From positions 1-6,623 of the forward strand of contig UQFL01000081.1 of assembly GCA_900540305.1 (NCBI GenBank): 6,623 nucleotides of DNA, in the 5' to 3' direction. Below the pieces are notes generated by a model. The model saw only the letters and a list, made by a program, of their open reading frames with translations. It had not been told where the DNA came from and ran no database searches. This DNA is from an uncultured Oscillospiraceae bacterium (GTDB taxonomy: Bacteria > Bacillota > Clostridia > Oscillospirales > Acutalibacteraceae). A program made the position numbers and the translations under genes. Shown here one piece after another: positions 1-6,574 of this stretch (its first letter is position 1; each line of letters starts with the position of its first letter).

Positions 1-45
1 ACACTTATGCGATCGTCGGCAGCGTCAGATGTGTATAAGAGACAG
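1..45 (+). other. Illumina Nextera P5-side adapter with i5 index (not biological)
   Basis: Bases 13-45 are the 33-base Nextera Read 1 transposase adapter, beginning TCGTCGGCAGCGTC and ending in the Tn5 mosaic end AGATGTGTATAAGAGACAG (27-45). Bases 1-4 (ACAC) match the last bases of the P5 primer, and bases 5-12 (TTATGCGA) sit exactly where the 8-base i5 index belongs; from memory this equals Nextera XT index S522. Genomic sequence therefore starts at base 46. The segment should be trimmed. It has no stop codon in the frame of the first gene, so it creates a false N-terminal extension there. Confidence 0.98.
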
Positions 46-48
46 ATA

Positions 49-54
49 TATAAT
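49..54 (+). promoter_or_regulatory. Possible -10 box for the lipoprotein gene; its -35 is cut off
   Basis: A perfect TATAAT lies 45 bases before the ATG at 100, which would give a leader of roughly 38 bases. The -35 box would fall inside the adapter, so the natural upstream sequence is missing and the promoter cannot be judged. The surroundings are AT-rich, so a chance match is quite possible. Confidence 0.3.
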
Positions 55-86
55 AATTTAAAAATGTCAAATATTCCCCAAGGGAT

Positions 87-92
87 AAGGAG
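87..92 (+). promoter_or_regulatory. Ribosome binding site that fixes the lipoprotein start
   Basis: AAGGAG is followed by a 7-base spacer and then ATG at 100. This is good Shine-Dalgarno spacing, and it selects the ATG at 100 over the in-frame ATGs at 64 and 7, which have no such site; the one at 7 lies in adapter. Confidence 0.85.
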
Positions 93-99
93 AAAGAAT

Positions 100-696
100 A
101 TGAAAAAAACAGTTTCTTTAATTCTTGCAGTCATTATGATAGCGGCAACATTCGCTTCCTGCACAGGTCCGAATGCCGATATGACGGAGGAAAACATCAC
201 CGCAACGGTTGATACGGCGTTTACTGCGCTTGTTGAGTTTGATACCGAAACACTTACAAAGTATGTTGATTCCTCAACGCTCAATGTCATTATAGGTTAT
301 GCGGAGGACCATGAGCAGTTTGCTCAGCTCGGCAAGGAGATTTTCGCAAATCTTACTTACGAGATAAAATCTATTGACACGGAAAACAAAACAGTAACCG
401 TCAGCGTTAAAAACAAAGACCTTTATCTCACCGCTCAGGCGTTTACCGTTCAGCTTACTCAGAAATACAGCACATTGCAGCTTCTCAACCTTTTAAAGAG
501 CGACGCTTGGCTTGATAATAATCTCTCAGAACTCACAGCCGATATAGCAGAGGCGAAGATGCTTGAAGAAAGCACGGATATTACTCTCACTATTGACGAC
601 AGCGGTAAAAATCTTGTTCTCGGCTTTGATGAAAATGCTGAAAACGGCGTTTCGGGCGGAGCGCTTGCCGCAATTAAGGAAACGATAGGCGTTTAA
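100..696 (+). CDS. Predicted secreted lipoprotein of unknown function
   Basis: This encodes a 198-residue protein. It opens with a type II signal peptide: Lys2-Lys3, a hydrophobic stretch at about 4-19, and a lipobox-like F-A-S-C with Cys21 as the lipidation site. Phe at -3 is less usual than Leu. Cys21 is the only cysteine. The mature part is acidic and appears to alternate helix (about 30-56 and 61-84), a beta hairpin (about 86-103), a helix-rich middle (about 108-157) and a final beta pair (about 160-177). That layout recalls the small NTF2-like/DUF4878- or DUF5105-type lipoproteins common in Clostridia, but I see no diagnostic motif and assign no function. Expected location is the outer face of the cytoplasmic membrane, after Sec export and Lgt/LspA processing. 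The start at 100 is chosen for its ribosome binding site and because it puts the signal peptide at the N-terminus. Any operon partner upstream is lost at the contig end. No convincing terminator follows, so some read-through into secA is possible. Confidence 0.85.
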   Translation: MKKTVSLILAVIMIAATFASCTGPNADMTEENITATVDTAFTALVEFDTETLTKYVDSSTLNVIIGYAEDHEQFAQLGKEIFANLTYEIKSIDTENKTVTVSVKNKDLYLTAQAFTVQLTQKYSTLQLLNLLKSDAWLDNNLSELTADIAEAKMLEESTDITLTIDDSGKNLVLGFDENAENGVSGGALAAIKETIGV

Positions 697-709
697 CGCC
701 AAAAAGTGC

Positions 710-738
710 GTGACATAGTGTCTCTTTTATGATAAACT
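710..738 (+). promoter_or_regulatory. Candidate sigma-A promoter for secA
   Basis: GTGACA at 710-715 matches TTGACA at 5 of 6 bases. A 17-base spacer is followed by TAAACT at 733-738, which matches TATAAT at 4 of 6, with an extended -10 TG at 730-731. Transcription would start near 745 and give a leader of about 100 bases. It lies just after the lipoprotein stop codon, which fits secA having its own promoter. Confidence 0.5.
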
Positions 739-750
739 AATTATTTAGTT
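735..750 (+). repeat. Short inverted repeat over the secA promoter region
   Basis: AACTAA at 735-740 and TTAGTT at 745-750 are perfect complements around a 4-base centre (TTAT). The repeat overlaps the candidate -10 at 733-738 and lies just before the TATAAT at 756. The position would suit an operator, but the arms are AT-rich and only 6 bases long, so this may be chance. Confidence 0.3.
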
Positions 751-755
751 GGTAA

Positions 756-761
756 TATAAT
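756..761 (+). promoter_or_regulatory. Alternative -10 box for secA
   Basis: A perfect TATAAT lies 87 bases before the secA start. No good -35 is found 16-18 bases upstream, so it would need an activator or be a chance match in AT-rich DNA. It is recorded as a rival to the promoter at 710-738. Confidence 0.3.
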
Positions 762-837
762 ACAAAATAGGCTTTTTCAAGCTTTAATCACTGCGCTGTT
801 ATCGGCGCCGTGCAAAAATCAGCAAAAAATCACTTAT

Positions 838-843
838 GAGGTG
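838..843 (+). promoter_or_regulatory. Ribosome binding site of secA
   Basis: GAGGTG pairs with the 3' end of 16S rRNA and lies 5 bases before the ATG at 849. It supports that start, which also gives the N-terminus expected for the SecA family. Confidence 0.8.
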
Positions 844-848
844 TAAAA

Positions 849-3599
849 ATGGCAAATAAGTTTTTAACTGCTCTTTTCGGTGATTATTCCGCAAAAGAGG
901 TTAAAAGAGTAAAGAAAACTGCGGACAAGGTTCTTGCCCTTGAAAGCAAATACGAAGCAATGAGCGACAAGGAACTTGTTTCTCAGACTGATATTCTCAA
1001 GGGCAGACTCGCAAACGGCGAAACTCTTGACGATATTCTTCCCGATGCCTTTGCAGTATGCCGTGAGGCGGCTTGGCGTGTTTTGGGAATGAAGCATTTC
1101 CCCGTTCAGGTTATCGGCGGTATTATTCTTCATCAGGGCAGAATTGCCGAGATGAAAACAGGTGAAGGTAAAACTCTTGTTGCCACTCTCCCCGCATATC
1201 TTAATGCTCTTGAGGGCAACGGCGTTCATATCGTTACTGTTAACGATTACCTTGCAAAGCGTGACTGCGAGTGGATGGGCAAGCTTTACCGCTTCCTCGG
1301 TCTCAGCGCAGGTCTTATTATTCATGAGAAAACAAACGCTCAGCGTAAAGAGGCGTATGCCTGCGATATTACTTACGGCACAAACAACGAGATGGGCTTT
1401 GACTATTTGAGAGATAATATGGTTCTCTACAAAGAGCAGAAAGTTCAGAGAGGTCACAATTTCGCTATTGTCGATGAGGTTGACTCAATTCTTATCGATG
1501 AGGCGCGTACTCCTCTTATCATCAGCGGCAGGGGCGACCAGTCAACCGATATGTACCGCAGGGCAAACGAGTTCGCAAGAGGACTTGTTATGGATAAGGT
1601 TGCTCAGATGGACGAAAAGCGGGACACTGAGGAAACCTATGACGGCGACTATGTTGTTGACGAAAAGGCACGCACCGCAACTCTTACACAGAGCGGTGTT
1701 AGAAAAGCTGAAAAATATTTCGGCGTTGAAAACCTTATGGATATGGAAAACACAACATTGCTTCACCATATCAATCAGGCAATCAAGGCAATCGGCGTAA
1801 TGCGCCGTGATATTGACTATGTTGTAAAAGACGGTCAGGTTCTTATCGTAGACGAGTTTACGGGAAGAATTATGCTCGGCAGACGCTATAATGACGGACT
1901 TCATCAGGCTATTGAAGCAAAAGAGGGCGTAAAGGTTGAGCACGAGAGCAAAACTCTTGCAACAATCACTTTCCAGAACTACTTCAGACTTTACAAGAAG
2001 CTTTCAGGTATGACGGGTACTGCTTCAACAGAAGCGCCCGAGTTCAGCGAAATCTACAAGCTTGATGTTGTTGAAATTCCCACCAACAAACCGCTTGCAA
2101 GAATAGACCTCCCCGATGTTATCTTCCAGACGGAGAGAGCAAAATATAAAAAGGCAATCGAACAGATAAAGGAATGCCACGATAAGGGTCAGCCGATTCT
2201 TGTCGGCACAATCAGCATTGAAAAGAGTGAACTTCTTTCCAAGATGCTCAAAAAAGCAGGTATTCCCCATAATGTCCTCAACGCTAAAAACCACGAGCGT
2301 GAGGCTGAGATAATCGCTCAGGCAGGTAAACTCGGCGCCGTAACAATCGCAACAAATATGGCAGGCCGTGGTACTGATATTATGCTCGGCGGTAACGCTG
2401 AATATCTCGCAACTGCTGAAATGAGAAGAATGCAGTATCCTGAGGAGATTATCGCAGAGGCAAAGGGTTTTGCGGAAACCGATAACGAGGAAATCCTTGA
2501 AGCGAGAAACACTTTCAGAGAGCTTGAAAATAAATATAAGGAACAGATTAAAGATGAGGCTGACAAGGTAAGAGAAGCAGGCGGTCTGTTCATTCTCGGT
2601 ACAGAGCGTCACGATTCACGCCGTATTGATAACCAGCTCAGAGGTCGTGCAGGTAGACAGGGAGACCCCGGTAAATCACAGTTCTTCCTTTCAACAGAGG
2701 ATGACCTTATGCGTCTCTTCGGCGGTGAAAGAATGAAAGCCGTAATGAGCCGTCTTGCTGTTGATGAGGATATGCCTATCGAAAGCAAGATGATTTCAAA
2801 CACCGTTGAATCTTCACAGAAAAAGGTAGAGGGCAGAAACTTTGCAATAAGAAAGCAGACTCTTCAGTACGACGATGTTATGAACCGTCAGAGAGAGCTT
2901 ATCTACAAGCAGAGAGATATGGTGCTTGACGGCATTGACCTCACTCAGAAGATATTTGATATGCTTGATTCAAGCATTGAGGAAAATGTTCCTGTTTACT
3001 GTGCTAAGGACGCTCACAGAAAAGACTGGAACCTCAACGGACTTAAAGAGAAATACAAGGGCTGGCTCCTTTCCGAAGACGAACTTTCAAAGCTTGATGA
3101 CCTTGATGTTGACGAGATTATCGAACTTCTCAAGGAAACAGGCAGAAAGAAGCTTGAGGAGAGAAGAGAGGCTTACGGCGAAGAGATTTATCAGGACCTT
3201 TCAAGAAAGATTCTTCTTCACAATGTTGACTCGCTTTGGATGGACCATATCGACGCTATGGATGACCTTAAAGAGGGTATCCACCTCCGCTCCTATGCTC
3301 AGAAAGACCCCGTTGTTGCTTTCAGAATGGAATCATACGATATGTTTGACGAAATGACTGCAACAATCCGTGAAAATACCGTTAAGATGATGTTCACAAC
3401 GGTTGTAAGACGCAGAGAGGATGTTGAGCGCCAGGCAGTTGCAAAGATTACAGCAACTTCAAGCGGCGGCGATGACAGCACCAAAAAAGAGCCTGTAAGA
3501 AAAACAAAAAAGGTAGGCCCCAATGACCCGTGCCCCTGCGGAAGCGGAAAGAAATATAAAAAGTGCTGCGGTTCACCCGAAAAGCTTGCAGATAAATAA
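849..3599 (+). CDS. secA: Preprotein translocase ATPase SecA, long form with zinc-binding tail
   Basis: SecA is the cytoplasmic and membrane-bound motor that uses ATP to push unfolded preproteins through SecYEG. The protein is complete at 916 residues. NBD1 holds Walker A TGEGKT at 104-109 (Lys108) and Walker B with Asp209-Glu210 inside the DEVDSILIDEAR segment at 209-220. The preprotein cross-linking domain spans about 228-370. NBD2 shows SGMTGTA at 386-392, TNMAGRGTDI at 502-511 with the conserved Arg507, and the HDSRRIDNQLRGRAGRQGD segment at 588-606. The helical scaffold and wing domains follow. The tail carries CxC-x8-CC (Cys895, 897, 906, 907), the zinc motif. Lys108 and Asp209 fall at the same numbers as in E. 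coli. About 60 charged, helix-prone residues (516-575) sit in NBD2 between LGGN and EAGGL, at the place of the E. coli VAR segment, and largely explain why it is longer than the roughly 840-residue B. subtilis protein. The gene seems monocistronic, with its own candidate promoter and a terminator straight after. No frameshift or missing key residue is seen. Confidence 0.98.
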   Translation: MANKFLTALFGDYSAKEVKRVKKTADKVLALESKYEAMSDKELVSQTDILKGRLANGETLDDILPDAFAVCREAAWRVLGMKHFPVQVIGGIILHQGRIAEMKTGEGKTLVATLPAYLNALEGNGVHIVTVNDYLAKRDCEWMGKLYRFLGLSAGLIIHEKTNAQRKEAYACDITYGTNNEMGFDYLRDNMVLYKEQKVQRGHNFAIVDEVDSILIDEARTPLIISGRGDQSTDMYRRANEFARGLVMDKVAQMDEKRDTEETYDGDYVVDEKARTATLTQSGVRKAEKYFGVENLMDMENTTLLHHINQAIKAIGVMRRDIDYVVKDGQVLIVDEFTGRIMLGRRYNDGLHQAIEAKEGVKVEHESKTLATITFQNYFRLYKKLSGMTGTASTEAPEFSEIYKLDVVEIPTNKPLARIDLPDVIFQTERAKYKKAIEQIKECHDKGQPILVGTISIEKSELLSKMLKKAGIPHNVLNAKNHEREAEIIAQAGKLGAVTIATNMAGRGTDIMLGGNAEYLATAEMRRMQYPEEIIAEAKGFAETDNEEILEARNTFRELENKYKEQIKDEADKVREAGGLFILGTERHDSRRIDNQLRGRAGRQGDPGKSQFFLSTEDDLMRLFGGERMKAVMSRLAVDEDMPIESKMISNTVESSQKKVEGRNFAIRKQTLQYDDVMNRQRELIYKQRDMVLDGIDLTQKIFDMLDSSIEENVPVYCAKDAHRKDWNLNGLKEKYKGWLLSEDELSKLDDLDVDEIIELLKETGRKKLEERREAYGEEIYQDLSRKILLHNVDSLWMDHIDAMDDLKEGIHLRSYAQKDPVVAFRMESYDMFDEMTATIRENTVKMMFTTVVRRREDVERQAVAKITATSSGGDDSTKKEPVRKTKKVGPNDPCPCGSGKKYKKCCGSPEKLADK

Positions 3600-3620
3600 T
3601 TATATATAAATGTAATAAAT

Positions 3621-3652
3621 AAAGGCTGCCGTGTGGCAGCCTTTTATTTTTT
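3621..3652 (+). terminator. Intrinsic terminator of secA
   Basis: A perfect 10-bp stem is formed by 3621-3630 and 3635-3644 around a GTGT loop, with GGCTGCC/GGCAGCC as its core. A T-rich tract follows (3642-3652), 22 bases after the secA stop codon. A-rich sequence on the other side (from about 3616) could let it also act on transcripts coming from the - strand. Confidence 0.92.
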
Positions 3653-3680
3653 CGAAATATATATGTTATAATATATAAAT

Positions 3681-3717
3681 TAAAAAACAAAACCCGACAC
3701 ATTACTGCGCCGGGTTT
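3681..3717 (-). terminator. Intrinsic terminator of ppdK
   Basis: Read on the - strand, AAACCCG (3717-3711) pairs with CGGGTTT (3696-3690) around a 14-base loop, and TTTTGTTTTTTA (3692-3681) follows as the T-rich tract. The hairpin begins 32 bases past the ppdK stop codon. The stem is only 7 bp and the loop is rather long, so it looks weaker than the secA terminator, which could back it up. Confidence 0.75.
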
Positions 3718-3749
3718 ATTGCATTTATGCTGTTTTTACAGATTGTGCA

Positions 3750-6389
3750 TTATGCTCTGGGGTTCTTGATAGCTGCCTGAGCTGCTGCAAGGCGAGCGAT
3801 CGGAACACGGAAAGGTGAGCAAGATACATAATCAAGTCCGATGCCGTGGCAGAACTCAACTGAGCTCGGGTCGCCGCCGTGCTCACCGCAGATACCGCAG
3901 TGAAGTTCAGGACGAGTAGCCTTACCGTTAGCAACAGCCATCTTCATAAGGCTGCCAACACCAACAGTGTCAAGCTTCTGGAACGGATCTGATTCAAAGA
4001 TCTTAGCATCATAGTAAGCATCAAGGAACTTACCAGCGTCATCACGGCTGAAGCCGTATGTCATCTGAGTAAGGTCGTTAGTACCAAAGCAGAAGAACTC
4101 AGCTTCCTTAGCGATATCGCCAGCTGTAAGAGCAGCACGAGGAATCTCGATCATAGTACCAACTTCATACTTCATGTCAACGCCTGCTGCTGCGATTTCA
4201 GCGTCAGCTGTTTCAACAACAACATCCTTAACATACTTAAGTTCTTTTGTATCAGCAGCAAGAGGAATCATAATTTCAGGAGTGATAGCCTTGCCTGTTT
4301 CTTTAGAAACATTGATTGCAGCGCGGATAACAGCCTTTGTCTGCATCTTTGCAATTTCAGGATATGTAACTGCAAGACGAAGACCACGGTGACCCATCAT
4401 CGGGTTTGTCTCGTGAAGAGATTCGCAAACCTCTTTAAGCTCTTTAGCTGTAATGCCAAGCTCGTCAGCAAGCTCTGCAATTTCATCGTCCTTTGTGGGA
4501 ACGAACTCGTGAAGCGGAGGATCAAGGAAACGAACTGTCATCGGAAGACCGTTAAGTTCCTTGTACATAGCCTCGAAGTCACCCTGCTGAAGAGGAAGAA
4601 TCTCATCAAGAGCAGCTTCTCTTGCTTCAACTGTCTTAGCAACGATCATCTTACGGATTGACTTAATTCTGTCGCCCTCGAAGAACATATGCTCTGTACG
4701 GCAGAGACCGATACCTTCTGCACCAAACTTAAGAGCCTGAGCAGTATCTCTCGGGTTATCAGCGTTTGTTCTAACCTTAAGCTGGCGATAGCTGTCAGCC
4801 CAGCCCATGAAACGACCGAAGTCGCCGCTGATTGAAGCGCTTACTGTCGGGATAGCTTCACCGTAGATGTTACCTGTTGAACCGTCGATTGAAATGTAAT
4901 CGCCTTCGTTGTACTTCTTGCCGCCAAGCTCAAAGTATTTCTCGTCAGCGTGCATAGCGATTTCGCCGCAGCCTGATACGCAGCATGTACCCATACCACG
5001 AGCAACAACGGCAGCGTGTGAAGTTGTACCGCCGCGAACTGTAAGGATACCTTCAGCAGCAACCATACCTTCAATATCATCGGGAGATGTTTCAAGACGA
5101 ACAAGAACAACTTTCTCGCCTTTTTCTGCCCATTCCTTAGCGTCAGCAGCTGTAAATACAACTTTACCGCAAGCAGCGCCGGGAGAAGCAGCAATACCCT
5201 TGCCGATAGGAGTAGCAGCCTTAAGAGCTGTTGCGTCAAACTGGTCATGAAGAAGAGCGTCAAGCTGCTTGGGTTCTACACGAAGAACAGCCTCTTTCTC
5301 ATCAATCATACCCTCGTCAACAAGGTCAACTGCAACTTTAAGAGCAGCAGCAGCTGTTCTCTTACCGTTACGGGTCTGAAGCATATAGAGTTTACCGTTT
5401 TCAATAGTAAATTCCATATCCTGCATATCTTTATAGTGGTTTTCAAGGTTCATAGCGATGTCGTGGAACTGAGCGTAAACATCGGGCATTTCCTCCTGAA
5501 GCTTAGCAATCGGAGAAGGAGTACGAACACCTGCAACAACATCTTCACCCTGTGCGTTGATGAGGTACTCACCGTAAAGACCCTTTTCGCCTGTTGCGGG
5601 GTTACGAGTGAATGCAACGCCTGTGCCTGATTTCATGTTGAGGTTACCGAATACCATCGGCTGAACATTTACAGCAGTACCCCATGAATACGGGATATCG
5701 TTCATACGGCGGTAAACATTAGCACGGGGGTTGTCCCAAGAACGGAATACAGCCTTAACAGCTTCCATCATCTGCTCCTTAGGATCTGTCGGGAAGTCAA
5801 CGCCTTTTTCGCTCTTATAGAATTCCTTGAAGAGTCTAACAAGCTCTTTCATATCTTCTGTGTCGAGCTCAACGTCATATGTAACGCCTTTCTTAGCTTT
5901 CAATTCGTCGATGATAACTTCAAATCTCTTCTTTGAAAGTTCCATAACAACGTCTGAGAACATCTGAATGAAACGGCGGTATGAGTCATATACGAAACGA
6001 GCGAAAGACGGATCCGGATTGCCTTTGATAAGACCTTCTGCAACTTCGTCGTTAAGACCAAGGTTGAGGATTGTATCCATCATACCGGGCATTGAAGCAC
6101 GAGCGCCTGAACGAACTGATACAAGAAGCGGGCAGTCGGGGTCGCCGAATTTCTTTTCGTTGATTTCTTCTACTTTTGCAAGATATTCATAAATCTCTGC
6201 CTCAATTTCGGGAGCGATTGTTTTGCCGTCATCATAATAACGGGTACAAGCTTCCGTTGAGATGGTAAAGCCCTGGGGAACAGGCATGCCAAGCTTTGTC
6301 ATCTGAGCAAGGTTAGCGCCTTTACCGCCAAGGAGTTCTCTCATGGTTTCATCGCCTTCTGAGAACAAATAAACATACTTGTGACTCAT
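3750..6389 (-). CDS. ppdK: Pyruvate, phosphate dikinase
   Basis: The enzyme interconverts ATP + phosphate + pyruvate and AMP + pyrophosphate + phosphoenolpyruvate in the cytoplasm. In many anaerobic Clostridia it works beside, or instead of, pyruvate kinase. The protein is complete at 879 residues, close to the 874 of Clostridium symbiosum PPDK. The N-terminal ATP-grasp part shows GGKGANLAQM (21-30, Lys23), SVRSGARASMPGMMDT (91-106, Arg93), Asp324, Glu326, Gln338 and Arg340. The swivelling phosphohistidine domain has GGTTSHAAVVARGMG (453-467) with catalytic His458. The C-terminal pyruvate/PEP barrel has Arg564, Arg620, Glu748, Asn771 and Cys834 in CGICGEHGGDP (831-841). These match, with an offset of three, the residues I recall for the C. 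symbiosum enzyme, so the protein should be active. The start at 6389 has a strong ribosome binding site 8 bases upstream. The gene is convergent with secA and appears monocistronic, with its own promoter and terminator. A few residues at 469-474 are cysteine-rich (CCVSGC), which I regard as normal for the family. Confidence 0.98.
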   Translation of the reverse strand: MSHKYVYLFSEGDETMRELLGGKGANLAQMTKLGMPVPQGFTISTEACTRYYDDGKTIAPEIEAEIYEYLAKVEEINEKKFGDPDCPLLVSVRSGARASMPGMMDTILNLGLNDEVAEGLIKGNPDPSFARFVYDSYRRFIQMFSDVVMELSKKRFEVIIDELKAKKGVTYDVELDTEDMKELVRLFKEFYKSEKGVDFPTDPKEQMMEAVKAVFRSWDNPRANVYRRMNDIPYSWGTAVNVQPMVFGNLNMKSGTGVAFTRNPATGEKGLYGEYLINAQGEDVVAGVRTPSPIAKLQEEMPDVYAQFHDIAMNLENHYKDMQDMEFTIENGKLYMLQTRNGKRTAAAALKVAVDLVDEGMIDEKEAVLRVEPKQLDALLHDQFDATALKAATPIGKGIAASPGAACGKVVFTAADAKEWAEKGEKVVLVRLETSPDDIEGMVAAEGILTVRGGTTSHAAVVARGMGTCCVSGCGEIAMHADEKYFELGGKKYNEGDYISIDGSTGNIYGEAIPTVSASISGDFGRFMGWADSYRQLKVRTNADNPRDTAQALKFGAEGIGLCRTEHMFFEGDRIKSIRKMIVAKTVEAREAALDEILPLQQGDFEAMYKELNGLPMTVRFLDPPLHEFVPTKDDEIAELADELGITAKELKEVCESLHETNPMMGHRGLRLAVTYPEIAKMQTKAVIRAAINVSKETGKAITPEIMIPLAADTKELKYVKDVVVETADAEIAAAGVDMKYEVGTMIEIPRAALTAGDIAKEAEFFCFGTNDLTQMTYGFSRDDAGKFLDAYYDAKIFESDPFQKLDTVGVGSLMKMAVANGKATRPELHCGICGEHGGDPSSVEFCHGIGLDYVSCSPFRVPIARLAAAQAAIKNPRA

Positions 6390-6397
6390 AAATGAGT

Positions 6398-6404
6398 ACC
6401 TCCT
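6398..6404 (-). promoter_or_regulatory. Strong ribosome binding site of ppdK
   Basis: Read on the - strand this is AGGAGGT, a near-perfect anti-16S match, with an 8-base spacer to the ATG at 6389. It settles the start and suggests efficient translation. Confidence 0.93.
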
Positions 6405-6421
6405 ATAAAAAGTTTACTAAT

Positions 6422-6459
6422 TACCGGTTTGGGAATTTAATATGCTATATTAACCAGTA
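6422..6459 (-). promoter_or_regulatory. Possible stem-loop in the ppdK mRNA leader
   Basis: On the - strand TACTGGTT (6459-6452) pairs with AACCGGTA (6429-6422), 8 bp with one G-U pair. A second perfect inverted repeat of 7 bp, TTAATAT/ATATTAA, lies mostly within it (6437-6453, 3-base centre). The two cannot both form in full because they share two bases. The stem would begin about 6 bases from the predicted transcript start, a place where hairpins can slow mRNA decay; the DNA could instead bind a regulator. No known riboswitch is recognised. Confidence 0.4.
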
Positions 6460-6471
6460 TATTGCGGTAGT

Positions 6472-6500
6472 ATTATATCATACTATAAAATAAATTACAA
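6472..6500 (-). promoter_or_regulatory. Sigma-A promoter of ppdK with extended -10
   Basis: On the - strand the -35 TTGTAA (6500-6495, 4 of 6 consensus bases) is followed by a 17-base spacer and a perfect TATAAT (6477-6472). A TG at 6480-6479 forms an extended -10. Transcription should start near 6465, giving a leader of about 75 bases that contains the stem-loop and ribosome binding site. Confidence 0.75.
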
Positions 6501-6574
6501 ATATTTTTTATAAATTTATTAATTAGAGCGTTTTTGTATTGAAAAAAAGGTGCTTTTAGTGCATAATGTAGTAG
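6501..6574. other. AT-rich end of the genomic sequence, no gene seen
   Basis: This stretch upstream of the ppdK promoter is strongly AT-rich, like the spacer next to it. It holds a run of seven A (6542-6548) and a direct repeat GTGC-TTTTA-GTGC (6550-6562). I see no coding segment, RNA gene or convincing terminator. It ends because the library molecule ends, not at a biological boundary. Confidence 0.7.

Noticed and set aside
27..45. Tn5 mosaic ends at both contig ends as a natural transposon
   Set aside because: Each mosaic end is joined to Illumina-specific adapter and index sequence and there is no transposase gene; this is library preparation, not a resident element.
64..99. In-frame ATG at 64 as an alternative lipoprotein start
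   Set aside because: It has no ribosome binding site and would put 12 mostly polar residues before the signal peptide, while the ATG at 100 has AAGGAG at ideal distance.
864..3523. Several open frames on both strands inside secA
   Set aside because: They lie wholly inside an intact, strongly conserved gene and show no recognisable protein motifs.
3667..3672. Perfect TATAAT in the spacer between secA and ppdK
   Set aside because: The spacer is almost pure AT, no -35 fits, and no + strand gene lies downstream; it would only drive antisense transcription into ppdK.
3725..3934. Small open frame on the - strand overlapping the ppdK end
   Set aside because: It lies mostly in another frame of ppdK, and its remaining part is the spacer before the terminator; there is no recognisable product.
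4174..6192. Open frames inside ppdK, including + strand frames and a - strand frame at 4841-5263
   Set aside because: They are overlapping frames of a complete conserved enzyme, with low-complexity translations and no recognisable motifs.
6541..6571. Possible - strand terminator of a gene upstream of ppdK (T-run with GCAC repeats)
   Set aside because: The GCAC copies are direct, not inverted, and only about 3 bp can pair before the T-run, so no stable hairpin forms.
46..6574. CRISPR array, tRNA, rRNA, toxin-antitoxin, phage or defence genes
   Set aside because: Reading both strands gave no regularly spaced repeats, no RNA gene features and no further coding regions beyond the three genes described.
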